A stretch of DNA of 64,000 bases from Begonia masoniana. Its lineage: Eukaryota > Streptophyta > Magnoliopsida > Cucurbitales > Begoniaceae. Position numbers and translations under genes: made by a program. Shown here in pieces: positions 1-11,776 of the stretch. How positions within the stretch are numbered: the stretch's first letter is position 1; each line of letters starts with the position of its first letter. The notes beneath the pieces were generated by a model. The model was given only the letters and a program-made list of their open reading frames with translations, was not told the origin of the DNA and did no database searches. The stretch covers positions 39,743,936 through 39,807,935 of the forward strand of contig CM039512.1 of NCBI GenBank assembly GCA_022432975.1. The letters are read 5' to 3'.

Positions 1-356
1 TTGTTAGGCACGTACCACCTATGCCTGAACTTTAGAATACCATCATTTGACAAGATAAAATCAGACAAACTTCCAGACGTCATGCTCAATCGAAGCACCT
101 CACACTCCACATCTTTCTGCTGAGCTTCATGTATCTTATCCAGAATAGTTGGCCTGAGAGAAATGTTGGTGAGCATAGTAGACAACTCTGCCACAATCTC
201 CACATCGAACCTCTCAATCTCAGACCTCAACGTAACTGACATAGCTGCAAGTGAAGGCTGACTCGCAGTAGGCATTCGGCTCAAAGCATCAGCGACCTTG
301 TTCGCCTTTCCTGGGTGGTACTTAATTTCAAATTCATAGTCTTTGACGAACTCTAG
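1..356 (-). pseudogene. Outer gypsy element pol fragment (RNase H end to integrase start)
   Basis: On the minus strand this reads the end of an RNase H domain and the approach to integrase, with HPGKAN and LSR motifs like those of the inner element at 4230-4565. It stops at 356, exactly where the inner LTR begins. The same reading frame resumes at 10115 on the far side of that insertion, so this is the downstream half of a pol gene split by a nested transposon. The rest of integrase and the element's other LTR lie beyond the left edge of the window. Non-functional; confidence in the identity is high because the inner element gives a continuous copy for comparison. Confidence 0.88.
352..356. 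repeat. Target site duplication, left copy (TCTAG)
   Basis: TCTAG directly precedes the inner element's first LTR base. It matches 10110-10114 on the other side. Five bases is the usual gypsy integrase footprint. Confidence 0.93.
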
Positions 357-601
357 TGTCACAACCCTGACACTGTACCCCATGTTTTCGTACATATATT
401 TTTTTTTTATACTTAAAACTTTAAACTTAGCGTTTTAGCGGAAATAAAACTTTTAATGTCGGAATCGAAATCGGAATTGAAACCGACGGAGCCTATGTTT
501 ATAAACTATTAAAAACAAAACTTAAAACAAATTTAAAACAATTAAAAAACTAAATAAAAAAATAGGCAGAGGGCAAAGAGGGGATTTTCATCCCAATATG
601 C

Positions 602-803
602 TGTGGCGATCAGTCGCCCATAAAGGGGGCGACTGATCGCCCTTCGTTAATTTGAACAGGCGAATGGTCGCCTGTTGCAAATCGCCTGTGGCGACTGATC
701 GCCACAGTTTGTGGCGATCAGTCGCCACGCTCTCTGGATTTTTCCAGAGAGCGACGACCATGAGGGGCGATTGAACCCCACCCCTGGGCGATCAATCGCC
801 ACC
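602..803. repeat. GGCGA-N4-TCGCC inverted-repeat cluster in LTR
   Basis: Six near-identical 14-bp inverted repeats start at 605, 628, 659, 690, 713 and 787. Each is GGCGA, four bases, then TCGCC. Beside them is a CTCTCTGG...CCAGAGAG hairpin at about 730-751. The spacer is always 4 nt while its sequence varies (TCAG, CTGA, ATGG, TCAA). Confidence 0.85.
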
Positions 804-1444
804 TCCTCTGCCTCCCTGTTCCTACATCGCTCATTTCTCTTCCCTTCACTTCCCTCACTTCACATACATTAATCAAAACCCTTCACCATTTCATCAAATT
901 CACATCCAACATAACTCATTCAAATTTTCCTCATTCCTCGTTTCATCAACCAACCGAAACAATGACTCAAAACTCAATTCAAACTTAATTGATTTTCGTA
1001 AAAACAAACCGCGTGGTTATGTTTAAAAACTGAACATTTCCCCTAAAATCAACAGTTACAAAATATATTTTCAAAACGTTTTTATAACAACCTAAAGCAT
1101 AATCTATCCAGAACCAAACATCCTAGAATGTTTCTAACCATAACATAATCCACTGTACAATCAAAATTCACCCAAACTCTCAAAGTACCTAACCACTTTC
1201 CCCACGGTTCAACATACGCAACGACTGCTCATGCACACCACCGCAATCGTTCTTCTTCAACCATCCTGTACATCGGGTGGAGGAACATCGTCCTCACCTG
1301 CTTTGATATCACCTACACCATACAGACACAATATGAGCTAAAGGCTCAGTAAATTCTACGTAAATGCAGATGTGTGCAGTGCATATGGAGTTCAGAAATC
1401 ATGCATAACATACAGAGCGTCGCAGACAGAATATCACCGAGATC

Positions 1445-1515
1445 TCATCCCCCTAACCGAAGGGGGCCCATCCAACGGTCGGACTACCCTGTGCGGTTAG
1501 AGGAGTGGGGTACAC
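1445..1515 (-). other. Long C-rich/G-rich potential stem in LTR leader
   Basis: A CCCCCTAACCG arm at about 1450 pairs with a CGGTTAGAGGAG arm near 1495, with inner GGGGGCCC sequence. The same layout recurs at 8646-8716 and 19650-19715, and in altered form at 13374-13450. It could be an RNA structure in the leader; its function is unknown. Confidence 0.5.
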
Positions 1516-1899
1516 GCTTACAACACGTACAACCGTGCCTGAGCCCCACCTCGCGTGACCAGATAACAGATTACGTTCATTAATTAAATTACATGATATG
1601 TGGTATTGGTCAGACCCTTAATCGATCCACACAATAGATCGATAGCCCCCAATTTATGGGCCACATCGGTTTTCTGAAAAACATCGTGCGAAAATTCATT
1701 TTCATGCCAAGTTAAATAAACGTGATGCATGAACAGTTCAATATAAATGTAAACAAACAAGCATGCGTACCATCAAGACTGTAAAAGAAATAACCTACGA
1801 AAACGTTTAAACCTAACTACCCAACCAAAGCAATTTAAACATACAATACTCTAAGATCCTCGACGCGACATCGAAGTACGATGTAGGCCAATCGGCCAG

Positions 1900-1921
1900 A
1901 GTAAGTCACGAGAACTTACCT
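1900..1921 (-). promoter_or_regulatory. Conserved LTR hairpin containing a splice-donor consensus
   Basis: On the minus strand AGGTAAGT, a 7-nt loop TCTCGTG, then ACTTACT. The GTAAGT and ACTTAC arms pair. The block recurs almost unchanged in all five LTRs of this family in the window (also 9103, 13772, 19242, 30307), far better conserved than its surroundings. Confidence 0.55.
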
Positions 1922-2906
1922 CGTGTCCGTTGCAGCTCAAGCTCCGTCCACGAGCGTTGTTTGTCTGAGGCAAAACACAACATTTAACATTAACGCGAGA
2001 TTCAACCGTTTAACGTCCAAATTAACAAAACCCTAACTAAGGAAATTCTCTTAAAATTCTAACTTAGCTCCATGAGACATTTTCATCCATCAAATAACGT
2101 TCAACACCTCAACATCAACATTGACGAGTTTTTCCCCAAAACTCGAAAATTGTCAAATCTCTAACATTCGTCCTAAATCGATTAACTTTATCCAATAACG
2201 TTTAATACGTTCATTATTTTCACAAATACGGCTAACCTATCGATTACGAACCCTAAATCACGTTTTAACGAAAATCTATACGAAACCCTAAACGTTAAAC
2301 TTCGTGAAAACTGAACTATAACGCTCCAAAAGCATAGAATCTTACCTAGGATTGCGAGAGGAGGAGGAAACGTAAAGGATCGGAGGTCGTCGGAGGAAGA
2401 ACGAGCGCCGGAGGAGAAGCGATCGTCGTTGATCGCCAAAGGGAAAAGGAGAGAATCGCAGGAAGAAGAAATGGCGTGGAGAAGAAGAAAAAAACATTAT
2501 GTTTTAATTCAAATTTTTGACTTTGCAAATTACCATTTTGTCCTTTCTTTGATTTTCTATTTGTTTCGTCCTTCGTTTCTTCAATTAACCGACGATTCGG
2601 TTTCTCCAGATTTCCTTACTTCACCAATAACTTCAATTTACTACCAGGGTTCCATTAAAACTGTCCGTTCGCAATTCGGACCTCATTTACTAATTTTACT
2701 AAAACGTCCTTTATATTACGAGAAACGTAATTTCTCGAAATATAGCGTTATTATTCCGAAAAATCCCGTAAATTCCTTAAAATTCCTATTAATCGATATG
2801 ATTGAAATGACGCTTTCTTTTTGTAAAACGGGTTTGATTTGACATATTTCCCAAAAACGTCAGCGTATATTATAATATTAATATTCCGTAAAAGCCGGGT
2901 ATTACA

Positions 2907-2919
2907 TTCCACCAACCTT
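2907..2919 (-). promoter_or_regulatory. Polypurine tract of inner gypsy element
   Basis: On the minus strand the bases just before the LTR read AAGGTTGGTGGAA, a purine-rich plus-strand primer site decayed by two T residues. Its position directly beside the LTR start supports it. Confidence 0.7.
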
Positions 2920-2921
2920 AT

Positions 2922-4565
2922 TTAGAATTTTATCCACAAAATTAAATCATACAACAACTCAGGATACTTAGTCATCATATCCTGCTATCGTTCCCAAGTA
3001 GCCTCTTCAACCTCGTGGTTCCGCCATAAGACTTTGACTAGCGGAATCTCTTTGCTGCGCAAAACTTTGATGGAAGTCTACAAAATACGCATCGGCCTCT
3101 CCTCATAAGTCAAGGTAGGCTGTACCTCGATCTCTGTTGCCTCCACGGCATGTGATGGATCGCGCAAACACTTCCGAAGCATCGATATGTGAAATACATC
3201 GTGGATACCCTCCATAGAAGCCGGAAGCTATAGTCTATACGCCAACTTCCCGATCCTCTTCAGAATAGGAAAGGGCCCCACATATCGAGGGTTTAACTTA
3301 CCCCTCCTTCCAAATCTTGCAACGCCTTTAAACGGAGAAACTTTAAGATAAACCTCGTCACCTTCTTCGAACTCCAGTTCTCTCCGTCTCGTGTCAGCAT
3401 AGCTCTTCTGTCTGCTCTGGGCTACCTCAATACGCTGTTGTATAATGGCAATCTTCTCTGCCGTTTGCTGTAGAATCTCAGGACCAACGATGCTGGCCTC
3501 GCCAACCTCGTCCCAATACAACAGAGACCTACACTTTCGACCATATAATGCTTCATACGGAGCCATACCGATGGTAGCCTGGAAGCTGTTGTTATAAGAG
3601 AACTCGATCAGTGGCAAATACCTGCTCCACGATCCCTGAAACTCCAGCACACAGCCTTTTAACATATCCTCAAGAAACTGATTAGTCCTCTCTGTCTGTC
3701 CATCAGTCTGAGGATGAAATGCCGTGCTGAAATTTAGCTGAGTCCCCATAGCTTTATGCAGGCTCTTCCAGAACTTCGAAGTAAATCTCGGATCACGATC
3801 TGAAACTATAGAAGCTTGCACTCCGTGCATTCTAACAATCTCTTGCACATAAAGCTCGGCGAGCTAGTCCATAGAAGATGTCATCTTCACATATAAGAAG
3901 TGGGCTTACTTTGTCAATCTGTCCACGATCACCCAAACACTATCATGGCCCTTCGTTGTCCTCGGGAGCCCCACAATAAAATCCATGGAGATCTGCTCCC
4001 ATTTCCACTCCTGAATAGGCAGTGGCTGTAGTGTTCCGGCCGGCCTCTGATGTTCTACCTTTACCTGTTGACAAACCAGGCAATTTTCTACATATTTTGC
4101 AACTTCCCATTTCATGTTAGGCCACCAGAAATGTTGTTTCAAATCCCGGTACATCTTGGTACTTCCCGGATGCACAGAATAAGCCGAAGAATGTGCCTCG
4201 ACCAATATCTCTTTCTTCAGATCCTCGTCGTTAGGCACGTACCACCAATGCCTGAACTTCAAAATACCATCATCTGATAAGTGAAAATCCGATGAGTCAC
4301 CCAACGTCATACTCGATCGAAGCTCCTTGCACTCCGTCTCATTCTGCTGAGCTTCGCGTATCTTATCCAAAATAGTCGGCCTGAGAGAAATGTTGGTGAG
4401 CATACTGGACAATTCTGCCACTATCTCCACATCGAACCTCTCAATCTCAGACCGCAGTGTAACTGACATTGCTGCTAGTGAAGGCTGACTCGTAGAAGAC
4501 ACTCTACTCAAGGCATCAGCAACCTTGTTCGCCTTTCCTGGATGGTACTTGATATCAAAATCAGT
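2922..4565 (-). pseudogene. Inner gypsy integrase and chromodomain-like tail (broken)
   Basis: Minus-strand continuation of pol. It holds the integrase zinc-binding region ([13 protein letters not shown] then CLVCQQ), the catalytic aspartates in MDFIVGLP and VSDRDPRF, the glutamate in TERTNQ, and a tail with KEIPLVKVLW and EEATWE as in Del/Tekay chromodomain ends. In-frame stops: TAA at 3906-3908, TAG at 3864-3866, 3228-3230, 3078-3080 and 2985-2987. The longest open pieces are 3228-3848 and 3909-4560. A 2-nt deletion near 4561-4565 shifts the frame relative to RNase H. The chromodomain-like tail would have directed integration toward particular chromatin (known for the family). No longer functional. 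Confidence 0.88.
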
Positions 4566-5130
4566 CTTTGACGAACTCAAGCCACCTTCTCTGTCGCATA
4601 TTCAGCTCCTTTTGCGTAAATAGATACTTCAGACTCTTGTGGTCAGAAAATATCTCGCACTGCTGCCCATATAAATAATGTCTCCATATATTCAGTGCGA
4701 AGACCACAGCTGCTAACTCAAGGTCGTGCGTAGGGTAGTTTAGCTCGTACAGCTTCAGCTGCCGAGAAGCATAAGCAATAACTCTCCCCTCCTGCATCAA
4801 CACACAACCTAGTCCAACTCCTGACGCATCGCAATAAATACTGAACTTGTCACCCTCAACAGGTAACGCCAATACTGGAGCGGTGGTCAATCTCTGCTTT
4901 AATTCCATAAAACTGCTATCACAAGCAGGCGACCACATAAATCTCTCGTTCTTCCGGGTCAATCATGAAAGAGGAAGTGCGATCTTCGAAAATCCCTCTA
5001 TGAACTTCCGATAATAACAGGCTAATCCAAGAAATCCACGCACCTCACGTACGTTCTTCGGCTGCGGCCAATCTCTGACCACCTGAACTTTTCTCGGATC
5101 AATAGAAACTCCATCCTGCGACACGACATG
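4566..5130 (-). pseudogene. Inner gypsy RT end and RNase H (broken)
   Basis: Minus strand. The end of reverse transcriptase ([33 protein letters not shown]) is followed by RNase H ([15 protein letters not shown], the ELAAVVFAL helix, DHKSLKY). A TGA at 4963-4965 separates the two; the outer element has an arginine codon there, so this looks like a CGA to TGA change. RNase H would degrade the RNA strand during reverse transcription. Its active-site aspartates are still readable, but the piece is isolated by the stop upstream and the frameshift at about 4561-4565. Confidence 0.88.
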
Positions 5131-6842
5131 GCCAAAAGAAAGCTGACCGGATCCAACCAAAATTCGCATTTGGAGAACTTCGGATACAACTGGTGTTGAC
5201 ATAGGGTCCTTAGGACTATCCTCAAATGCTCCTCGTGTTCTTCCTTCGTCTTAGAGTAAATTAGGATATCGTCGATGAAAACCACCACGAACTTGTCCAG
5301 ATACTCCTTGAAGACACGGTTCATCAAATCCATAAACGCTGCAGGGGCATTAGTAAGTCCAAAAGACATGACAAGGAACTCGTAATCCCCATACCTCGTT
5401 CGGAATGTCGTTTTCGGTATATCATCTTTCCGGACCTTCAACTTATTGTAACCCGAGCGTAGATCAATCCTCGAGAATACTCGGGCACCTTGCAGCTGAT
5501 CAAATAAATCATCAATCCGGGGCAGTGGATACTTATTCTTCACTGTAAGCTTATTCAACTCTCTGTAATCGATGCGCATCCTTAGGGTCCCGTCTTTCTT
5601 CTTGACAAATAGAACGGGCGCACCCCAGGGCGAAACACTGGGTCGAATGAAACCCTTCTCTAACAACTCATCAAGCTGAGTCCTCAGCTCTCTCAACTCA
5701 GCTGGTGCAAACCGATACGGGTTTTTAAACCTTGGCGCGGTATTCAGATAGACATCAATAGTGAACTCAATCTCCCGGTCTAGCGGTAACCTGGGAAGAT
5801 CATCGAGGAATATACCAGAGAAATCTCTGACTATAGGAATGTCGCTCGGCTTTATTTCGCTTAGCAACTGAACATCAAATACTGAGGCCAAATAAATAGA
5901 GCACTGACCTTTAAACTGCTCGTTGACCATCATGGAATAAGAAATAGGCGAGCTACTCAATCTGTTCATCGCCTGATAAGAAAACTCGACTTTACCCGGG
6001 GGTCGAAAGGTGACAATCCCGGATTGACAATCGATGGTGGCGAAGTGCTGTGACAGCCAGTCCATCCCCAAGATAAGATCATAATGCTCTATGCCCATAA
6101 CAATAAGGCGAGCATAGAGGGTTCTGTCCCCAATCGAGATAATATTGCCCTGGACCACACGACCTGACTGCATACGCTCTCCTGAAGGTAGCATCACACT
6201 ATATTCGCATTCTGCTAACTCAAGCGCAAGCTTCAATCTAGACACACAAGCAGTGGAAAGAAAAGAATGCATAGCCCCCGTGTCTAACAAAGAAAACACA
6301 GCTACGCCCATAATGAATATAGTACCTGCTATCACGGCAGGTTGATCCTCGTTATCGACATCACCAGGCTCTATGAAGGTGAAAATCCTAGGCATGACTC
6401 TCCTCTGATCTCCACTCAACTGATCGCGGCCTGGCTTTGGGCAATCCTTAACGTAATGGCCAATCTCCCTGCATCTAAAACATCTATTAGTGCCAACACG
6501 GCACTCACCACTGTGCTCCCTCTGGCATATGGGACACCACGGTATCTGAGAAGTCCCCTGTACCTGCTTGCCCTTGCCTCTATCATTGCCTCCCTCTGGA
6601 GGTCTCTTTACACCCCTTTGCTGCTGTTGGGGCTGTGGTGCTCTGGGTTGCCAACCCCGTGACTGAGGATGAATCTCTCGGAAGAAGCCCTTTGCTAGCT
6701 CCCTCGGTCTAACACAAGTAGCTCTGGCAGCCTCAATATCCAGAGCTCTAGCTATGACATCAGAATAGGGCACATCAATAATACCTGATACAATAACGTG
6801 CATATGAATCTCTGGATTAAGTCCCTCCATAAACTGGTGCAC
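5131..6842 (-). pseudogene. Inner gypsy gag C-terminus, protease and RT (open stretch)
   Basis: The longest open part of the inner polyprotein (minus strand, about 570 codons). It holds in order the end of gag, a CCHC zinc knuckle ([14 protein letters not shown], about residues 118-131), an aspartic protease (LLDTGAMHS, the catalytic triplet intact), and reverse transcriptase with [20 protein letters not shown] and the FIDDIL active site. There is no real start codon; the frame comes in from gag through a GTG valine codon at 6840-6842. It ends where two extra bases at about 5131-5137 shift the frame, and past that point the ORF reads nonsense. Gag and pol were evidently one reading frame. Confidence 0.92.
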
Positions 6843-7396
6843 CTTCTCTTCATTGTCGCCGACGAGGCGTGGAGCAAATCGCGATAAGGACTCGAACTTC
6901 CGGATATACTCTGCAACTGAACCTGTCTGCTTCAGCTGCGTAAATTCATTCCTCTTCGCGCCACTCTCACTGTGCGGCTAAAATACTTGTTAAAGAACAT
7001 GATCTTGAACCGTTCCCAAGTCATAACTTATACGTCAATCGTCGACTTGATCGAATCCCACCAGAAACGGGCGTCTAATGCCAGGTGGAAAGTAACATAA
7101 GCCCCCTTACTTCCGTTCCCCACCTCTGCATAACTCAGCATATCCTCCATCACCCGAATCCATTCCTCAGCAACTGTTAGATCCGATGATCGGTCGTCAA
7201 ATACTGGAGGTCGGAGGCTTTGAAACTTCTACATGCCCTTGTTGTTAGGAACCACCAACTCTTGGGCTCTCTGATTCTCTCGATTCACTAAACTCTCAAT
7301 TTGTTGTGCCTGCCGGTCCATATGCTGAGACTGACGGTCCAGCAATTCCGTAAGTCGATCTAAAGCGTCGTCTCTAGGATCCTTTCCTCGAACCAT
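6843..7396 (-). pseudogene. Inner gypsy gag N-terminal part (broken)
   Basis: The start codon is at 7394-7396 on the minus strand, giving MVRGKDPRDD, about 150 nt inside the primer site; the outer element starts the same way. A glutamine-rich region is followed by the retrotransposon gag domain, with WW and [10 protein letters not shown] motifs. Lesions: TAG at 7229-7231 (CAG in the outer copy), TAA at 7028-7030, and a net +2 shift near 6955-6965. Gag would form the virus-like particle. Dead. Confidence 0.88.
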
Positions 7397-7543
7397 ATTG
7401 TATAAAGCCTATAAAGTTTAAACAGATAATCCTAAGAAACAAAACAAAGAAATACAATAGAGCATACTTACAGTTGAAGAAGGACGTTCGCGTAGTGGCA
7501 TGCGCAGTCGAGAAGTCTACAGAACCGATTTTAAAACCCGGGG

Positions 7544-7555
7544 GCTTTGATACCA
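7544..7555 (-). promoter_or_regulatory. Primer binding site (initiator Met-tRNA)
   Basis: TGGTATCAAAGC on the minus strand, just inside the element's 5' LTR. It differs by one base from TGGTATCAGAGC, the usual plant gypsy and copia site complementary to the 3' end of initiator tRNA-Met. Confidence 0.88.
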
Positions 7556-7560
7556 TAATT

Positions 7561-10109
7561 TGTCACGACCCTGACACTGTACCCCATTTTTTCTTCCATA
7601 TATTTTTTTTTATACTTAAAACTTTAAACTTAGCGTTTTAGCGAAAATAAAACTTTTAATGTCGGAATCGAAATCGGAATTGAAACCGATGGAGCCTATA
7701 TTTATAAACTATTAAAAACAAAACTTAAAAAAAATTTAAAACAATTAAAAAACTAAAAAGAAAAATAGGCAAAGGGCAAAGAGGGGATTTTAATCCCAAT
7801 ATGCTGTGGCGATCAGTCGCCCATAAAGGGGGCGACTGATCGCCCTTCGGCGATTTCAACAGGCGAATGGTCGCCTGTTGCAAATTGCCTGTGGTGACTG
7901 ATCGCCACAGTTTTTGGCGATCAGTCGCCACGCTCTCTGGATTTTTCCAGAGAGCGGTGACCATAAGGGGCGATTGATCCCCACCCCTGGGCGATCAATC
8001 GCCACCTCCTCTGCCTCCCTATTACTACATCGCTCATTTCTCTTCCCTTCACTTCCCTCACTTCACATACATTAATCAAAACCCTTCACCATTTCATCAA
8101 ATTCACATCCAACATAACTCATTCAAAATTTCCACATTCCTCGTTTCATCAACCACCCGAAACACTGACTCAAAACTCAATTAAAACTTAATTGATTTTC
8201 GTAAAAACAAACCGCGTGGTTATGTTTAAAAACTGAACATTTTCCCTAAAATCAACAGTTACAAAATATATTTTCAAAACGTTTTTAAAACAATCTAAAG
8301 CATAATCTATCCAGAACCAATCATCCTAGAATGTTTCTAACCATAACATAATCCACTGTACAATCAAAATTCACCCAAACTCTCAAAGTACCTAACCACT
8401 TTCCCCACGGGTCAACATACGCAACGACTGCTCATGCACACCACCGCAATCGTTCTTCTTCAACCATCCTGTACATCGGGTGGAGGAACATCGTCCTCAC
8501 CTGCTTTGATATCACCTACACCATACAGACACACTATGAGCTAAAGGCTCAGTAAATTCTACGTAAATGCAGATGTGTGCAGTGCATATGGAGTTCAGAA
8601 ATCATGTATAACATACAGAGCGTCGCAGACAGAATATCACCGAGATCTCATCCCCCTAACCGAAGGGGGCCCATCCAGCGGTCGGACTACCCCGTGCGGT
8701 TAGAGGAGGGGGGTACATGCTTACAACATGTACAGCCGTGCCTATGCCCCACCTCGCGTGACCAGATAACAGATTACATTTATTAATTACATTACATGAT
8801 ATGTGGTATTGGTCAGACCCTTAATCGGTCCACACAATAGATCGATAGCCCCCAATTTCTAGGCCACATCTGTTTTCTGAAAAACATCGTGCAGAAATTC
8901 ATTTTCATGCTAAGTTAAATAAACGTGATGCATGAACAGTTCAATATAAATGTAAACAAACAAGCATGCGTACCATCAAGACTGTAAAAGAAATAACCTA
9001 CGAAAACGTTTAAACCTAACTACCCAACCAAAGCAATTTAAACATACAACACTCTACGATCCTCGACGCGACATCGAAGTACGGTGTAGCCTAATCGGCC
9101 AGAGTAAGTCACGAGAACTTATCTCGTGTCCGTTACAGCTCAAGCTCCGTCCACGAGCGTTGTTTGTCTGAGGCAAAACACAACATTTAACATTAACGCG
9201 AGATTCAACCGTTTAACGTCCAGTTTAACAAAACCCTAACTAAGGAAATTCTCTTAAAATTCAAACTTAGCTCCATGAGACATTTTCATCCATCAAATAA
9301 CGTTTAACACCTCAACATCAACATTGACGAGTTTTTCCCCAAAACTCGAAAATTCTCAAATCTCTAACATTCGTCCTAAATCGATTAACTTTATCCAATA
9401 ACGTTTAATACGTTCATTATTTTCACAAATACGGCTAACCTATCGATTACGAACCCTAAATCACTTTTTAACGAAAATCTATACGAAACCCTAAACGTTA
9501 AACTTCGTGAAAACTGAACTATAACGCTCCAAAAGCATAGAATCTTACCTAGGATTGCGAGAGGAGGAGGAAACGTAAAGGATCGGAGGTCGTCGGAGGA
9601 AGAACGAGCGCCGGAGGAGGAGCGATCGTCGTTGATCGCCAAAGGGAAAAGGAGAGAATCGCAGGAAGAAGAAATGGCGTGGAGAAGAAGAAAAAAACAT
9701 TATGTTTTAATTCAAATTTTTGACTTTGCAAATTACCATTTTGCCCTTTCTTTGATTTTCTATTTGTTTCGTCCTTCGTTTCTTCAATTAACCGACGATT
9801 CGGTTTCTCCGGTTTTCTTGACTTCACCAATAACTTCAATTTTCTACCAGGGTTCCATTAAAACTATCTGTTCGCAATTCGGACCTCATTTACTATTTTT
9901 ACTAAAACGTCCTTTATATTACGAGAAACGTAATTTCTCGAAATATAGCGTTATTATTCCGAAAAATCCCGTAAATTCCTTAAAATTCCTATTAATCGTT
10001 ATGATCAAAATGACACTTTCTTTTTGTAAAACGGGATTGATTTGACATATTTCCCAAAAACGTCATCGTATATTATAATATTAATATTCCGTACAGGCCG
10101 GGTATTACA
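7561..10109 (-). repeat. LTR of inner gypsy element (5' LTR in element orientation)
   Basis: A 2549-bp partner of 357-2906. It adjoins the primer binding site, so it is the 5' LTR and its promoter would drive minus-strand transcription of gag-pol. The GGCGA-N4-TCGCC cluster lies at 7807-8004 and the GTAAGT hairpin at 9103-9124; here the donor-like GGTAAGT has decayed to GATAAGT. No coding gene lies inside. Confidence 0.93.
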
Positions 10110-10114
10110 TCTAG
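10110..10114. repeat. Target site duplication, right copy (TCTAG)
   Basis: TCTAG directly follows the inner LTR and matches 352-356. Removing the insertion and one copy restores continuous homology to the pol gene of the related element. Confidence 0.93.
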
Positions 10115-11776
10115 CCACCTTCTCTGCCGCATATTAAGCTCCTTCTGCGTAAACAAATACTTCAAGCTCTTGTGGTCAGAAAATATCTCTCACTGCTACC
10201 CATACAAATAGTGTCTCCAGATTTTCAGTGCGAAGACCACGGCTGCCAACTCCAGGTCGTGCGTAGGATAATTCTGCTCATATGGCTTCAATTGCCGAGA
10301 AGCATAGGCAATAACTCTACTCTCCTGCATCAATATACAACCGAGAACAACTCCAGACGCATCACAGTAAATACTGAATTTATTACCTTTGACAAGCAGC
10401 GTTAGAACTGGAGCTGCGGTCAGCTTCTGCTTTAACTCTATAAAACTCATCTTACAGGCAGCCGACCATATAAACTTCTCATTCTTTCGAGTCAAACGAG
10501 AGAGAGGAACTGCAATATTTGAAAATCCTTCTATGAACTTCCGATAATAACCAGCCAACTCGAGAAATCCACGTACCTCTCGCACGTTTTTAGGCTGTGG
10601 CCAGTCTCTGACCACCTGGATCTTGCTTGGATCTAGCGAAACTCCATCCTGCAATATGATATGGCCGAGAAAACTGACTCGATCCAGCCAAAATTTGCAT
10701 TTGGAGAACTTTGGATATAGCTGGTGTCGTTGTAAAATCCCTAGAATGATCCGCAATTGCTCTTTGTGCTCTTCCTTCGTCTTAGAATAAATCAGAATAT
10801 CGTCGATGAAAACAACAACAAATTTGTCCAGGTACTCCTTGAAGACGCGGTTCATCAAATCCATAAACGCTACAGGGGCATTAGTAAGTCTGAAAGACAA
10901 AACAAGGAACTCATAATACCCGTACCTCATTCGGAATGCCGTCTTCTGAACATCTTCCTTCTGGACCTTCAACTGGTAATAACCCGAGCGTAGGTCAATC
11001 CTGGAAAACACTCGGGCACCTTGCAGCTGGTCAAATAAATCATCGATCCGGGGCAGTGGATACTTATTCTTCATAGTAAGCTTATTCAGCTCTCTGTAAT
11101 CCACACACATCCTGAGAGTCCCGTCTTTCTTCTTGATGAATAGAACGGACGCACCCCAAGGTGAAAAACTGGGTCGTATGAAACCCTTATCCAGCAACTC
11201 CTCTAGCTGAGTTTTCAACTCTCTCAATTCAGCGGGCGCCAATCTGTATTGATTCTTGGACGCTGGCGCGGAGCTCGGATACACATCAAGGACAAATTCA
11301 ATCTCCCTGTCCAGCGGTAATCTGGGAAGATCATCAAGAAATATCTCAGAGAACTCTCTGCCTATAGGAATGTCATTCGGCTTTACTCTACTGAGCAATT
11401 GAGTATCAACTACTGTAACAAGATAAATAGAGCACTCACCTTTAAACTGCTCGTTGACCTTCATGGAATAGGAAATAGGCGATCTACTCAATCTGTTCAT
11501 CGCCTGATAAGAAAACTCGGCTTTACCCGGGGGTTGAAAGGTCACAATCTCGAATCGACAATCAATGGTGGCGAAGTGCTGTGATAACCAGTCTATCCCT
11601 AAGATAAGATCGTAGATCTCTATGCCCATAACAACCAGGCGAGCATAGAGGGTACTGTTCCCAATCGAGACAATACTACCGTGGACAACATGACCTGACT
11701 GCATACGCTCTTCTGAAGGTAGCATCACATTATATTCGCATTTTGCTAACTCAGGCACAAGCTTTAGTCTAGACAC
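10115..11776 (-). pseudogene. Outer gypsy protease end, RT and RNase H
   Basis: Minus strand, open from about 11776 down to a TAG at 10196-10198 (CAG in relatives). It holds the region after the protease active site ([17 protein letters not shown] onward, [10 protein letters not shown]), RT with [20 protein letters not shown] and the FIDDIL active site, a connection region, and RNase H starting at [11 protein letters not shown]. Beyond the TAG the RNase H frame continues to the TCTAG junction and then across the inner insertion into 1-356. It once encoded the polymerase part of a gag-pol polyprotein. The 526 open codons make it the best preserved part of this element. Confidence 0.9.

Larger units (their letters stand above)
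357..2906 (-). repeat. LTR of inner gypsy element (3' LTR in element orientation)
   Basis: A 2550-bp direct repeat of 7561-10109, with TG...CA ends and only scattered substitutions and small indels between the copies (a few percent by eye, not computed). No gene lies within it, and the short ORFs here are chance. Features in element orientation: a pyrimidine-rich leader ending at an AG/GTAAG donor-like site (about 2345), a conserved hairpin with a second GTAAGT (1900-1921), a C-rich/G-rich long stem (about 1445-1515), and a cluster of GGCGA-N4-TCGCC inverted repeats (605-800). Confidence 0.93.
357..10109 (-). mobile_element. Inner Ty3/gypsy LTR retrotransposon (nested, degenerate)
   Basis: A complete but dead element of about 9.75 kb. 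Two direct LTRs (357-2906 and 7561-10109) begin TGTCAC on the plus strand and end ATTACA. They flank a minus-strand gag-pol region with a primer binding site next to the right-hand LTR and a purine tract next to the left-hand one. TCTAG flanks both outer ends as a 5-bp target duplication, and the DNA outside rejoins into a continuous gypsy pol sequence. Domain order is gag, CCHC knuckle, protease, RT, RNase H, integrase, chromodomain-like tail. This suggests a Del/Tekay-type chromovirus (inference from the tail and LTR ends). At least eleven disabling lesions are visible. Confidence 0.95.

Noticed and set aside
605..800. Resemblance to the cyanobacterial HIP1 palindrome GCGATCGC
   Set aside because: Most copies have a 4-nt spacer rather than the HIP1 octamer, and the context is a plant LTR.
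1980..2300. Telomere-like CCCTAAA motifs in gypsy LTRs
   Set aside because: These are isolated single copies, not tandem telomeric repeats.
2429..2842. 137-residue ORF also present in the other LTR (9632-10045)
   Set aside because: Both copies are the same LTR region, antisense to the element, with no motif. Conservation comes from LTR duplication.
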